Shown: piece by piece, positions 36,254 through 49,800 of the stretch
Position numbering within the stretch: position 1 is the stretch's first letter
How the letters are laid out: each line of letters begins with the position of its first letter
Assembly (NCBI GenBank): GCA_013399875.1
Contig: VXAZ01007727.1
Span: 288,956 to 352,955, forward strand
DNA length: 64,000 nucleotides
Direction: 5' to 3'
From: Gymnorhina tibicen
Lineage: Eukaryota > Chordata > Aves > Passeriformes > Artamidae
The notes under the pieces: model-generated
Database searches by the model: none
What the model was told of the DNA's origin: nothing
The model's input: only the letters and a program-made list of their open reading frames with translations
Program-made: the position numbers and the translations under genes

Positions 36254-36497
36254 AGAATCCCACACCAACTAAAACATCGATCTATTTAAAACACAGCTAA
36301 TGAGCTTTCTTTGTCCTCTGTTTCATGCTGAAAATCCCACCTGATCCCTAATTAACAAATTGATTTATTAAAAGTATAACTAATGGCCTCCCTTTGTCCT
36401 TTTCTTCCAGCTGTAGAATCCCACCTGATCCCAAATTATCACATTGATTTATTTAAAATTAAAATATATGCATTGCATAGTTTCTTTATCGTGCCTA
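36254..36497. repeat. Degenerate three-copy tandem repeat, unit about 80 bp
   Basis: Three diverged units begin with AATCCCAC at about 36255, 36333 and 36417 (spacings 78 and 84). Shared words in order are ATCCCAC, an AT-rich 'attgatttattaaaa' block, CTAATG and CTTTGTCCT. The second and third copies share AATCCCACCTGATCCC. There is no coding frame through the units. It is an old minisatellite-like array. Confidence 0.75.
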
Positions 36498-39400
36498 TCA
36501 GTGAATGCCTCAGACATATGTTCCAATTAAGTGCTGATTTTACCCCTCACAGATCAAATACTTTCAGAGAAAAGCAATTGTTTAAAATGCCACATTGTCC
36601 CTCTCGGTGTTCAAATATTTGAGTGTTCTTACTATTGAGGTCAATATAAAGTCACTTGGTGGCATCTTAGAGGATCAGCCTTGCAGATCCATTCCAAGAA
36701 ATCACCACCCCACTGGTGTGAGTGGATCTCTGCAGGTTCGTAAGTCTCATGCATCCAGTGTTTTGCTAGATAATGGATTTTGCTCCAAAGCACTGCCAGT
36801 CTCCAGTGGTTTTCCTGCCTCACACGGAATAAACAGCCAGAACACGGGGAGCAGAGCAGGACTTGATTTGCCTCTTGTAAGCAGCTTGTGGCAAGTCTAG
36901 CCCGGTTTGGAAGTGTGTGCATGAACAGCAAGAGCTCAGAAACACCACTCATCAACAAGATCTGTCCTTGGGCTTGCAATGACATGAATACATCTGCAGG
37001 CAGCACGAGGCCATTACATCCTGGTATGTAAACACCAAGGTATCCTTGGCCCTCCTGCCTGCAGTGCTCCACAAAAACAAGCAGTGGGTCACTCACGGCA
37101 GACAAAGCCCTCGGAGAGAGGAGCTGGGAAATAACGGGCTGGTTTGGATGAAGCAAGAGAGAACGACACGGTCTCTGGCGACAAAAACGTGTGCTTACAG
37201 GTTACGTGAATTTCGTGCATCAAAAGGAACAGCAGGGAAGTGTCCCAGTCCGTGTGCCAGCCAGCCAACCTCCTTGGAGCACAGGACAGGCAGCAGGGCC
37301 CATCCCACGCTGGTAGCCACTCCAGCACACATCCCCTTTTCCCTCTGAGCTGTCCCTGAAGCCTCGCTATTTCTCTGGTCAATAAAAAAGACAATCAAAC
37401 TGAATTCAAAAAGGAAAGAAAGTACCCAGAGGCTGCTTGTCTCTTCTCCCACAGACCCTGTTCCCAAGACTGGCACAGTAACCCTACAAGGGTAACCTGG
37501 TAACCCCACAAGCTCTTGAAGCTCTCTATGAGCAGTGCAGTGCAGACCCACCACACCAGAGCTGTGCAAAGCTCGAAAAGGGACCTGAATGAGACCCAGC
37601 ATCGCTGCAAAGGAAAATTTGAAGCGGTGTCTGCGACAAAGGACCCGAGGTGTCAGCCTGCCCTACAGGAATGCTTTCAAACTTTGGGATGTAGGCCCAT
37701 GTTAAAGTGCTCTGGTGTTTGCCACGAAGGGGTGGTGATCTCTCTAGGGCAGCAATAGTCTGCTTTTGTCTTCCAGGCCCCCACTCAGGTTCCCAGAAGA
37801 AAGCTATAGCATGTCTGGCTCCGCGACTTAATTGAGTGGTAAGCCCTTTATTTCACTTGGCCAACATCTCCTCTGGCTACCATCCTAGTGAGATGAGAGA
37901 TGTAATTGTGAGAGTTCTTAGTTAATGCTATCCGCTTTCTGCACATCTCCCTTCCAGCCTCCTGGAGCCTCACAGGTTTATTTCTTTAACATGTACTCCT
38001 GTATGCAGCTGTGTCTGTGAACAAGAACAGAGCTACACGCATCAGGCAAAAACCCGCCCCAGTTTAAAAATAAATTATTGAAAGGGGAAAAAGGAGCTAA
38101 ATAGCTTGTTTAAAATCTGCTGTGTTTCTTAGGACAGTTTGGAGCAGATAAGGCACTTCATTCTAATTCCAAGTGTGAGAAGAGTGGCATCCAGCTGCTT
38201 ACCCTTTAAAATGCATTTTTCCTACTCCCTCCCGACGAACAATGTGCGCACGTCACAGATCAGATAGGAGAGAAATGGGAAGTTCCTCTTTTCGTACGGG
38301 AATTTAGACACCTGAATTCCCATCACATTTGTCTTACAACACAGGACTCTGCCTCCATCTGCCCCTGTTCACCCTGCAAAGCTCCCGGCCAGCCCTCCTG
38401 GCAGGCAGCTCTTCTGCATGTAGTTATCCCACAGTGAGCCAACTGGGAGACCTGGGAGCCCCGGATCCACGGCTTCCTTGCCTCAGGGCTTCAAACCCAC
38501 AGCTTGTACCGGGCTGTGGGCTGGGCTAGGATGGGTTTTTTCCCAGCTCCATCATGAGTGGTGCCATTGTGCTGAAAGAAATGATTAGAGCTGAAAGGGG
38601 AAAGTAATAATGGGTGATGAGGGATGCTGTCTGGGAAAGGAGGTGCAGGAGACACCTTGTTTTGGTTTCTTCCCTCAGACTGTTTCCATACTTTGTCTAA
38701 AGATGATTACATTTGAAACTCATAATTATTTTCTGGAGAAGGGATCTTTCCTCTCCAGGAAGTTAGAGTCATTCCCAGATTCCCTTCTGGTCTCTGTAAG
38801 ACCCCTCTTCCTTCCTCTAGAGCCCAAAAACCTCAGGAAGAAAACCACAGGTGCCACCAGCAAAAACTACCTGTGTGTGTCCAAGAACCTTCTTGGGTGT
38901 TTGAATTCCCACTCCAGCCCCTGGGTGTGGGATACTTGTCTGTCATTGTGCCTAACAAAGGATAGGTTACTCGTGATTAAAAAAAATTCCAAAAGCATGA
39001 AAGAGACCTTTTCTATGGAAATTTCTGTTTCATCGGTCATCCTCTCTTACCTTCCTTGGCTGTATTTATCTCGCAGCAGTGAATTACACAGAAAATGCTA
39101 AAGGAAATGCATGACTGCCAAGCCAGTTACTCCAGGTATTATCTTATTAATCTTAATTGATATTTCCTTGTTTGTCTTTTATATTTTTCCTTGGTGCAGG
39201 TTTTTGCAGCCCTTTTGTCTAAATTCCAGGTGGCGAGTCCAGAGAGAGGCACTGTCTGTTATCCAGCAAACCACATCCTAGTGGAAGACTGCTTGGAGGG
39301 TATTTGATACTATAATATCAGAGAGAAAGTGTCCAAATGAAACCATAAGTAATAACCAGTAGCTTTAAAGTAATGAAACCTTGAATTTCTTCTCACCGTT

Positions 39401-42400
39401 ATTTCTGGCAGCTCAGCTCCAAGAGTGTGATGTCTTTGTCAGATATCAGTTCTTTAAGACCAGCCTCTGTTTTCAGCCATGGTCAGTCTCTGTTGCACAG
39501 CAGGAAATTGTATCTCTGTCCTCTTGGCAGTCCGTCTGTGTGATAATGCAAATCTCACGCACCAGATTTTCACAAGAAACACGAACTTTTACAGTTCAAA
39601 TATTTAATTTTTGCTTGTTGGGTCAACCTCCCTAGAAATCAAAGAAAAAGCATTTTTCAGCCAGTTTATTTAGCTCCAACAGCCCTGCCACAGTGATATA
39701 GGAAATTCACAACTGCATTCCCATCCCTCAAAGTTTACTCGCTGTGAGACTTCAATTCCAGAAACTGAAATTTCCCAAAAGCCTGAAGACATTTGAAGAG
39801 GGAGTTCACCTACGCTGAACAAATCCTTTATGTTACCACACCAGCAGTGATGAAAGCAGGTAGGCAAAGCAGTGCTTAGTAAATTTACTGTCGTACAGAT
39901 TACCTGGTTTGGTTCCACCATGTTTGAGCAGGCAGCATGTCCTTCTTGTCTCTGGAAGATCCAAAGAGAAAGGCTGCTAATACTTCCTTTGAGCTCAGTG
40001 AAAATTTTTGGAGCATGAAGTATGCTCTCCTGTGCAGTCATTTAACGTTGTTCCAAACTGCCGCACCTGAGTGCCATGGGTGAAAATAAATTTCACACAC
40101 CTACTTTGTGCATCTTCCAAGCCCACAAAAATGCCAGCTTCTTTTAATAAACTGATGATACTTGGGAACAGGTGTTTCAAAGCTGAGAAAGCTGCCTTTG
40201 GGAAGCAAACCACAAGATTTACTAGGTAACAGTTTGCTTGGATGGAACCTTTGTGATCTCTCTTCAAGGCTTGCCTTCCTGGTCACCTTTCTCTTTCACA
40301 TGTATTTCTTCTGCCACACAGGTGTCTGTGTGAGCTCTGTCACTGTGGTATTGGAATGCTTAACTCTACTTTTTAAGATATATCCTCATTTTCCGAGTGA
40401 GGAAACAGACCACAGTAGTCTGAATAATTTGCCCACTGTTTGTTAGGAGCTGTGTGGTGCAGGCTCTTAATTTCCAGCAAAACACCTTTTTGTAATGTTA
40501 AGGTAATGGAAAAGAAGAATTTCTGCTGCTACCACACAATTAAGAGATATTAGGAAACGGGAAAGTGGCTAAATATGCAAGCAGAAGCCTTTATCTTCCA
40601 TTCTTTTGGGACTACAGATGCACGAAATGCCTGTATTCCATTGCACCTTTGGAATCATGGTCATTTCATAGGTGTAACCACTTATCTTCCCACAGGTTTA
40701 ATGTCAGTGAAGTAGTTCCAGATCTTCAGATACAAATTGTTTTCAATCAAAGCATAATGAATAAGTTTCTCTAGTGCAAAGCATGTCGGGTTTCATCAAA
40801 CTAACAGGAAAAACTGGCTTATCATCATCAGTGTACCAGACAGAGGCACATCCCACTTTGTTTCCAAGCTACAAAGTTTTGGGTTGTCATCTTGCATTTC
40901 TGTGGAAAAAAAATGCAGAGCAATAATTCCCAAGCCAACACCTTCCTGGTGGCATCATGGCATCTTCTTTAAAGAACCAATAAATCTATTTGGCCCTCTT
41001 GCAGATGGTTCAGCTTTGTCTGAGGGAGTTCCAGACCTCTTTGTTGATGGTTCTTGACACTGAGCCATCCACCTCAGGAAGAAAGGAAACTTTCCTCCCC
41101 AGCAAACATTATAACTGGACCCAAGAAAGCTGTGCAGGGTCTTCCACGGGAGGCTAGAGATCCCTTTTAGCAGGTTTCTTAGGGTCTCCCCAGTTATTCT
41201 ACAGCAAATAAATCACCAGAGAATCACAGGGATGTTGCTGGTGGCAGATGTGCTCTGACACTGCTCACCAGCAAGAAAAAAATGTGGCATGGTCTGCCAA
41301 AGGACTGCTCTAGATAGTCAAAGAGCCCACAGGGAACCCATGCTCTATCAGCAGGAAAAAGCATTTCTTCATAATCAGAGGGTAGAAACCAGTTCCATTA
41401 CGTTCTCTTCTCATGTTTTGAGCAGAGCGTTGACAAAGGAGTGCATTTGCCCCAGAGCAGTTAAAACCAAAAACCCAAGAGGTCCTCTCCACAGGCATTT
41501 TCCTGGCGTTCTCCCGACATGCAGATTGACTGATAATATCACCATAACAGCTGTTATCTCAAATGTCTGCCTCCAGGCAAATCAAAAGTAAAGAAAAGCC
41601 AAAACACTTGAAGAGATGAATATAGGAGGCATTTGCCAGTAATTTGCTGGCCCTGGATTGCCTGCTGTCAGGGGTAAAACAAGCGTGTTTGCTTTATAAG
41701 AAAATTACAGAGCTGTCATCCCTGCAGCTCGTAGACACGGAGCGATGGAGAGCAACACCACTGCCAGGGCTGAAGGCTAAAGGATTGTTTTTCCAGCCAG
41801 AATCTGAAACAGCCTTTCTCAAGGATATGCCTGAGCCTTGCTGCCAGGGAGCAGCAGGAGCAGGGCTGTCCCCAGATGAGGCCAAGGAAAAGGGACCCCC
41901 ATGCAAGCAGTGCACGAGCACAGCTGCTGCAAACATGGCAAGTGCTCGAGGTAGGTCCAGGGTCCACCCTGGGGCTCCAGCCAGGAGCAGCTGGAGATGG
42001 GGCACAAGGTCTTATTTTGGATAGGCTCCAGCCATCATCTCTGAACTCTTGCACGTGTTCCTTTGATGCAAAAGCTCTGAGCTGGGAGATGCTGCTTGCA
42101 CAGATTCCTCCCAGCAAAGTCCCACAGTGGCATGCTGGTTCGGAGTGGGAGCCACGGAGCTTGGTGGTGTAGCCCACAGTGCTGAAATGTGCCTGGGCTG
42201 GCATCAGGTGCAGGACTGAGCTAACACGGGTCCAGTTCATGTGCTGGGTAGCCTGGAGGGCAGGTAGAGAAACCTGGGTCTACAGGGGCCTGTGCTATTA
42301 AGGGATGATCATTTTTCTGATGCTCTGAGGGAAGAACGATTCTTTTGAAAGGGACCAGCAAGGTTCTGAGGTGACATGTCAGCTTGGGTTAGTGGGTTTT

Positions 42401-43540
42401 TCAGTCTGGTTACATGAACTGAAGTCTGCACCTCTTTGATGCAGCCACAGATGCTTGAAATGTCCAGTCTGTGAAACTTGTAAAAGATCATTTAAAGAAA
42501 GTTCTCTGGGCCAAGCTGAAGTCAAAGCCTCTGAGTGCTTGTCAGAGCTCTCAGTGAGGGAATTAAAATGCCACTGGCAGTATTTGAGCTATTAGAGACG
42601 GGGTGAGAGAGTAAGGACTGCTGTTCTCAGTGTCCAAAGAACATACTGACCTCCACAAGAGAAAACCCACAAATTTATAGGAGGTTCCAATTCTGGACCA
42701 TTCTATATCTCAGTAAAACTCTGCCTTTATAAAAAAAATAACTCCCTACTGGATTGTTATCCCTTAGAATTGTGTTTACATGTAACAAGCCTGGCTTCTG
42801 CATACTTCTGACCATGCTGGAAGTAGAATTACCACAGAAATATGCAATATTTTAGTGGGAAGGGGGTACTACTAACCCTAAAGCTCATACTGAAAATCCA
42901 TCTGCCTCCTGACTTGAGGCTAAGACAGGCCAAGAAAGCCCCCTGGGCCTTAGGAAGAGAAGTACCAGGGGAATGGGAAGAGAAGGTCATCTTGGTGTTG
43001 CTGGAGAGGGAAAATGAAAGCTTTACAGGTATTTGGGGAATAGGAACTTCACCATTTCACTGATGTCAGATAACAGTCTGTAACAGGGATGTTTATTTTA
43101 ATATTCAAACCTTTAACATTACAGAGTTCTAACCATGGCATAAAAGATGTCCAGGAAAGGCTATGTATTGTCAAAATTTAAGATTAAATTCAAGAAGCAA
43201 CAGTCTAGATAAAACAATGGTTAGGAAGTGAACAAATCCTGGTTTGGCTCCTGCTTCCGACCCTGGTTTTGAAAATGTCACTTTTATTCTTTGTACATGT
43301 TTCTCAAGCCTTTAGCATCTGTTTTGTATTTGCAGCAGATCTTCCCACTTGGGGTGCACCTCCATGAGCACCTCCATAGGCCACAGAAGGGGCCAGCTCA
43401 GATCAGGAGGAAGCTTTGTAAGTGACCCTGCCACCCCTCCTGCTCACAGTGCCTGGGCTCACAGCCTTGTCCCACCACCCCGGGCTTTGGGCATCTCCAC
43501 GGGGACAGAAACAGCCAAGATGGAGCTGGAGAACCTGAGT
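36498..43540. other. Long non-coding stretch, mostly single-copy
   Basis: No gene seen. Overlapping open frames on both strands at 36641-37610 and 41640-42240 (up to 174 codons) reflect local GC-richness and have no recognisable motif. Positions 37790-38310 have conserved-block texture (GGCTCCGCGACTTAATTGAG, CCCGACGAACAATGTGCGC). At 41055-41180 the minus strand has a weak resemblance to the 3' region of old CR1/L2-type LINEs, too weak to call. Confidence 0.4.
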
Positions 43541-43767
43541 AAATTCCCAAAGAAAGTCGAGCACAGCCTGGTGATGTGCCAGACTTTTAAATGTCTCTTT
43601 GTGTCACTGGGGCCTTCCCAAGAACTGAAAGGGACCCGTGTGGTTTGAAATGGCAACCGAGGGAGCTGCCCTGGGAGTCACCTGTACAGTGTCGCCTCAT
43701 CTCAGTCCTTCCTGTGACTGGTCCCTTGGCACTCGCCAGGAAGGAACACTGGTGAATGGCACTTCCA

Positions 43768-43861
43768 GGAATTTCCCAAAGAAATCTCCCAAAGAAATTT
43801 CCAAAGGATTTTCCAAAGAATTCCCAAAGGAATTTCCCAAAAGAAAGACATTTCCCAAAGA
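43768..43861. repeat. Short degenerate minisatellite of kappaB-like units
   Basis: About seven units of 11-17 bases repeat the pattern AATTTCCCAAAG. Two units contain GGAATTTCCC (43768-43777 and 43829-43838), whose reverse complement GGGAAATTCC fits the NF-kappaB consensus GGGRNNYYCC. A single related unit, AAATTCCCAAAGAAAG, lies 230 bases upstream at 43541. The array is open in several frames and gives lysine/phenylalanine/proline-rich nonsense peptides, not a gene. A regulatory role is speculation. Confidence 0.8.
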
Positions 43862-46800
43862 AAAAGCCCTTTCTCTATCCGAAAAGTTAAAATTTTTTGT
43901 TGTAATTCCTGGGAAGTAATCCAGTCTAAAAAGTCCTGGCTGTGCTTGTGAGGGTATGAAAACAATCATGGTGGAAGTTGTGCAAAACAATCGTGGCAAA
44001 GCTTTAAATTTGGGAGTGTGGAACTCTGGACATTACCAGCATTTTGTAGAAGTGCCCTGCCATGCTTTCTTACAAAAGCGTTTGTGAAACTTTGGGCAAA
44101 CTTAGGCCATTTGAGTCTTTTGGTTGGAAATAACACAAAACTCTGTGGTTTTTACTTTTCATCTGCCAAAATTAAGGGAATGATTGTATTGGTGTCCTTT
44201 TAAGTGTTAGGAATTGCACTTTACTCAGTAAGGTTCAAGTGAGATCTAAGCAGGACTGGAAAAAATTCTGCTCACTGGTTTTTATGGCTTCTGAAATGTG
44301 TACAGATTCTGTCTGCATCTGTGCCATGTTCTGTGGTAAATAATTGAACTGCTGGGTCTGCAACCTGAAGGAACAGAGAATTTTAAAACATACATTGCTG
44401 AGTATTATGGGAAGCACATACTGTAGGTTTGCTCAAACTCTGTCCTCGCTATTTTCATTGGAAGCCTTGCACAATATTGGAAATGCTAACAAGCTGTGTC
44501 TCTCGACTACAAGCAAGACACTCTTCCAGGTTCAGGTAATTTGGGAACAAAGCCATTGGCATAATTCATTACTGTATATATAAAATGGTGACAGAGAGAG
44601 TAAAAGAAAGCTTTGCTGTTGTTATCTTCTGTATTTTTTTAGTGCACAGCACCTGTCCAGAGCTGTGAGGGCTTGCACAACTCGTAATGTATTGACCAAA
44701 CTCTCTGCTGGGCTAAGAGAACATGGCTCCATTGCAGTCCATGCATCTGGGCCAATTCCCACCACCTTTTCTCTGAAATGAAGCAAGCAGTGCAAGGAAG
44801 TCAAAGTTGCCTTGAAAAAAATCTCTTCTTTTTCAGAAATAATAATATTCACTAATCAACAACAGCCAACCCCCATTCTGTCTGCCCGCAAACCCTTGTC
44901 CTTAGCGTCTCTGTGAGACTATAAATTGATCTTTGTAACATGTCCAGAAGATTAAAAATAATCCAGGCTCTCACAGAACACAGAAACACGTCGCTTGTTC
45001 CAGAACTGCTGGGTCCTCAGGGAGGTGCTGCTTTAAAGTCAAACCAAGATAACTTTAGCATGAGTGTCGCAGCAATCTGAACTGTGCTGTGTCCAGGAGG
45101 TGATTCCTTGGGAATCACTTTCCTGAAGTTTCATAGATATTGCCAAAGAGAGTTTTTTTAAGAGAACAAAGTCGATTTTTCTTTGCATTGAAGTATTCCC
45201 AGGAACTTGCTGGGTGGAATGAGTAGAGGCCACATCAGCTGCAGAAGGAGAAATTTCATTTAATATTGGGTTTGCATGGCACAGTGTAACACTTCCAGGG
45301 TCTCCGGGGACCTGTAAATATCCTGTAATAGTTCATGTGCCAGAACATCGATGCCGACTGCATTTTCAGGTCTGATGTTAATTTCTGTCTCTTCAGCCAA
45401 GCCAGATCAGTGTTCAGCAAGTGATTTACAGGTGTGCCAGGTGCTGTCAGCCAAAGCATGGCGCTCTGGGATTCAAACAGCACAAAAGAGCCAGCCTGCA
45501 GAGTGCCACAGCATCTGCAGCTGCCTCAGGTGAGCGTCATTGGCTCAGCTTTTGTCACCAGCAAGGGGGCAGTCACTGAGCACAGAGAAGCTGCCTTTTG
45601 GCACCTGAAGCTTTTGTGCTGCCCTTAGGGGTACCACAACTCTGGGTCTTGTTGTTCAGTGCATGAAAGTTTGTGCAAAGCCCCTGAGGTTGTTTGTCTG
45701 CTGGGGAAAGAAGGGTGACAGGGTTGCAAAGACATTCAGAGCTTCTTCACACTTCTGTCACAGCAGCTTTTGGGGTCTGAAAAGCTTTTTGCTGCCTTTG
45801 AAGGCAGTTTCTGTCCTCAAAAGAGCAGCAGATAGCAATCGTCAATCTTTCAATAAAATAAGCAAGGATTTGAAGCACTGCTTCCGGGTTAAAGGAAAAC
45901 ATTTGATTTCATTAGAAAACTTAACTCTACCTCTCCTCTGAAAACTGTTTCCAAAAACATGCATGCACAAATCCAGCTAGCACAATCATCCCTTTGCACA
46001 GCAAGCCCTTAGACACTGTTTTCCTTCTTCCAGATGACTTTCGTAGCCCACCTGGGAAATAAATTACTGGGCAGTGCTAGAGTTAGTAAACCTGCATACA
46101 CTCATAAAAGTTCAAACCAAAGTGTGATCATAAAGTACTTATGGGTCAGTAATCACACCCTTAATTTTCAGAAATAGAGTAGATGGTATTATCTGGAGAA
46201 AAAGGTCCTTCCTTTTTCTCTCTAAATATCCTGTTGTAAGCTAGTAATAAGTATTAAAAATAGGACCTGGCTGAATATTTGCTGAGGCCAATCAAAAGTC
46301 TTTACTTTGTTCCAGGGCACTTTGGTGGGAGCCCTTCAAACCTTTCGATTCAGAACAGCACCTATGTCATAAGCACTTCATAAAGTCCCAATTAAATTGC
46401 CCCCTTCCGTGGGGGACAGCTACAGCCTTGAAGGTAATAATTTGCTTAAATGCTTTTTTGCATAAGGATGCACTTTGAGCCAAGCACAGGCCTAAAATCT
46501 GTGTCAAACAGACTTAATATTTAGCAGGCCATGCTGTTTGTCACACAGATCTCTTGCCATTTAAGTTGTGGTATTGGTTTGAGCTTTGGAAAAAAGGGTC
46601 TTGTAGCATGTTCTTCCAAAAGTGATATCCAAGAACACTGGCTGGAGGCAGTGTGGGGGATTATTTCAAAAGCAGGCTTTTGTAGAAAATGATTTAGTTC
46701 TGAGTTCTCCTGCTTTGCTCTCAGGTCGTGCTACTGCTGTTGTGCATCTGAGTCCCAGTGCTAGAAATAAAAGGGTTCAGAGAATCGTGACACCAAGGAA

Positions 46801-49800
46801 AAGCACAAAGCTGCACTCTGCTCCTGACAGCTTTTCTTTACACCACTCTTCTTCCTCTGCAGTTGAGGAGCCTGAGCGTGTTCCCGTGGGTCTGCGCTCC
46901 CAGTCCACCTGCAGCAGCCGGGGTCAGCCAAAGCAGGCTCTCGAAGCCTGGCTTTCCTGCTGGGAGAGTCTCATGGCACGAGCAACCTCCTTTCCAGCAA
47001 ATCACAGGTGTTCTCCACATGGCGTGAGCAGGTGAGAGCACAACTTTGCCAAACCATGATGAAGTTTGGTAGCTGAAACACAAAATCCGAGTTTGGCCTG
47101 AGATCTGAATCTGGCTCTCTGCTCCATCCTCCTCTCCGAGCCAAATCAAACTGCAGCACATCATGAAAACCAAACACCGCCGTGCTCTGATCGTGTAAGA
47201 TCTGCAACCAGCTCCAAACTCCAAGGAGGAACCTCCTCTCTGCGTGTGTCGCAGTGGTGCCAGTGCCTGACATGTCAGGTAGGAGTGGTAGCACCCTGAG
47301 AAAAATTCAAACACTTGAAAGCCTTCCCCTAAAATTCCATGGGGAAGGCACTAAACACTGTGAAAGCATTGGAGGTGCAATGAAATTGCTGCTTCATGTA
47401 GCTTAAAAAACCCCCAAACCCCGGAAGAAACACACAAGCAAGATTAATGAGTGGTTCAAGTTCTGGGGCAAAGCACCCCCCTGGCCTTTTTGGCTCCTAA
47501 AGTCTCTTATTATTAGTTTAAGAGCTGCCAGCAGACAGAGTAATTCATCCAGCCCACCTGTGCTTTTTTTATTGGGGGGGAAATGCAAAGGATGTGTTCT
47601 ATATTCTTCAGGAAGTGTTCCTCACCGTGGAGGCGGCTCTGCTGCTCCCTCATGAGCACTCTCGGGACATCTGTGGTGTGCCAGCCCACCCAGGCCATCC
47701 TGCTGCCCAGGCGATCCCGTATTCTCTTGTGCTCTTGTTTCTGTTGGGTTTTTTAATAGTGAAGGATTTGAATTTTTCTTCTTATGTGTTTGGCACTTCT
47801 GGTAGAGCCTTTGACATGGAAAAAGGCTCATCTTTCAAATGCCTGTGGCACTCTCTGGGAAAGGTGATTTTTAAAAATCCATTTTATTTTGCTTCCTGGC
47901 AGTGATATCAAAGGAACAATCAGTGCCTGACTTGGAGCCAACAATTTATTTCCATTATCATAAACAGAAAACAATGGCATGCTGCCTTATTAGTTATTCA
48001 CTTTCCAAGTCAACAGACTCAGGGGGTTGGGATGAGATCTAACCAGAGATAGGCTTTGATGTTTTCAGTTTGGAGAATTGGTCTCCTGGCCAAAATGCTG
48101 AGCGATGCCGGTTTTGGGGGGAAGAAGGGAGGGAAGAAAGGGCAGAGGGAAGGGAGAGAATCCCTGAGAGCCCAGGGAGTAGCTACTGGAAGGGCTGGGC
48201 GCATGTGGTATGTTCATGGCTGTCTCTACGAAGACACTGGAGGGTGGTCGTGGTCCTTGGCAGTCCCACACCAGAGGTGACAAAGAGCAGCAGATGGGCT
48301 GATTTCAGTGCAGTTCCTGTGATTTATACCCAGGGAGGATCCAGTCCAGTGCACGCCCGAGATCTGCTACTGTGCTGCAGAACAGCCACTTCTGGGGGGT
48401 TTGCAGGGATGGATCCAACCCAAACCAGATGTGCACGGCAGCCCTGGTGCTCATCCTTCCCTCCCAGGAGCAAGCTCTAAGTCTTCCAGCACTGTCACAT
48501 AAACAGTGCTTTGTAGGGAATGCTGCCAGGAATAATGAGTAGCAGCATTTGTCACTGTACTTTGTTGTTTTAGCACTGGGCTCACATGTGCAGAACATTG
48601 CAGGAGGGGGGGGCTCCTCAGGAGAAGCAGGAGTGTTAAACTGCTTGGAAGTATTTTGTTATACATGCCTAATGGTACAGAGTATTTATGGAAAACTATC
48701 TCACAGGAAGGTCTTGTAGGCAGGGATAAACATGAAAATATCTGCTATTTTTCTATATAGAAAACTGTGATCAACTTCTTTCTTGGTATCATGATGTCAA
48801 CAAAACCCCCAAAAGAGGCACAGGCTCCTCATTACCTTGAATCCATTTCACCAGCATGTCTGGAACAATCACAATGTCTGCATTATTTAATAAAGTAGAA
48901 AGCCTAAATGTGGGGCAAAGCAATTATCATTGCTTGCTTATTAATCCTGTCTCTCATGGACAAGCCACCCCAGCTGTTCTGGACTCTTTTCTGACCAAAA
49001 TACAAACACATTAAACCCACTTTTTGCTTTTCTCGGAGAATTGATGCCGTAAACTGCCCAAGTGGTTTGCAACAGTAACCACATTAACAGAGACCACAGG
49101 AACCGAAGTGGATTGCTTGCTCTAGTGGAGAACTGCCTGTGCTTCGTGGGAGATGTAGACCCGCTCCCTACCTGTACATCTTTATTTTAAGGGAATTTCT
49201 GTCAGGATTCTTTAAAAATGTAAGAAGATTTCAGATTTCTTTCTCCAAAGCCAAAAGAAAACTTGCCTTGCTCAGGAGAAGCAAGATGACCTGAAACCTG
49301 TTTTAGTAAAAGTTTTCCGTGGCGATCGTAAACAATTATGTTTCAGGTGACCAAATACAGCATAGAAAAACGAAAATACTTGCTGGGAAGCAGTGTCTCC
49401 TCTGAGCAAAGATGTTCAGTGATGGTTTTGTGTTTGTTGTTGTTGGTAGCCAGACCCGTCGTTATCACGGAGGAGAGAATCTGAAGCAGGTGATAACAAA
49501 ATATCAGTTAGGATATTCACCAGGCCACAAGAACCCGTGTGGCGATGATAACTTTCAGAGAGCAAAGTCAGCTTACTGGATCCAGGCCACAGAGAGTTTC
49601 CTGAACTGTCACTTTGCAGAAATACCCATTTAGAATGACCAGCAGTGGCAGCTCGTTGCTTGCAGGGGTCAATTTTCGGTGCAGAATAGCACTCTCAGAT
49701 CCTGCTTGAGCAGTTTCCTCTCCTTTGAACCGTCTTTCTGATTGCCAGATGCTCAGTCACAGACTGGTTCTCATTCTTCCAGTCCTCCCATAAATGGAAG

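Noticed and set aside
36641..37156. Minus-strand frame of 171 codons
   Set aside because: No recognisable domain, competing open frames on the other strand, ordinary local GC-richness, no splice or start context that favours it.
38610..39101. Plus-strand frame of 163 codons
   Set aside because: No domain, low-complexity-free but random-looking peptide; no neighbouring exon evidence.
41055..41180. Possible antisense 3' fragment of an old CR1/L2-type LINE
   Set aside because: Only a short phrase (GAAAGTTTCCTTTCTTCCTG on the minus strand) resembles such repeats; too little to call without an alignment.
41716..42240. Minus-strand frame of 174 codons, longest in the window
   Set aside because: Overlaps open frames in three other registers in a GC-rich patch; peptide has no motif I recognise.
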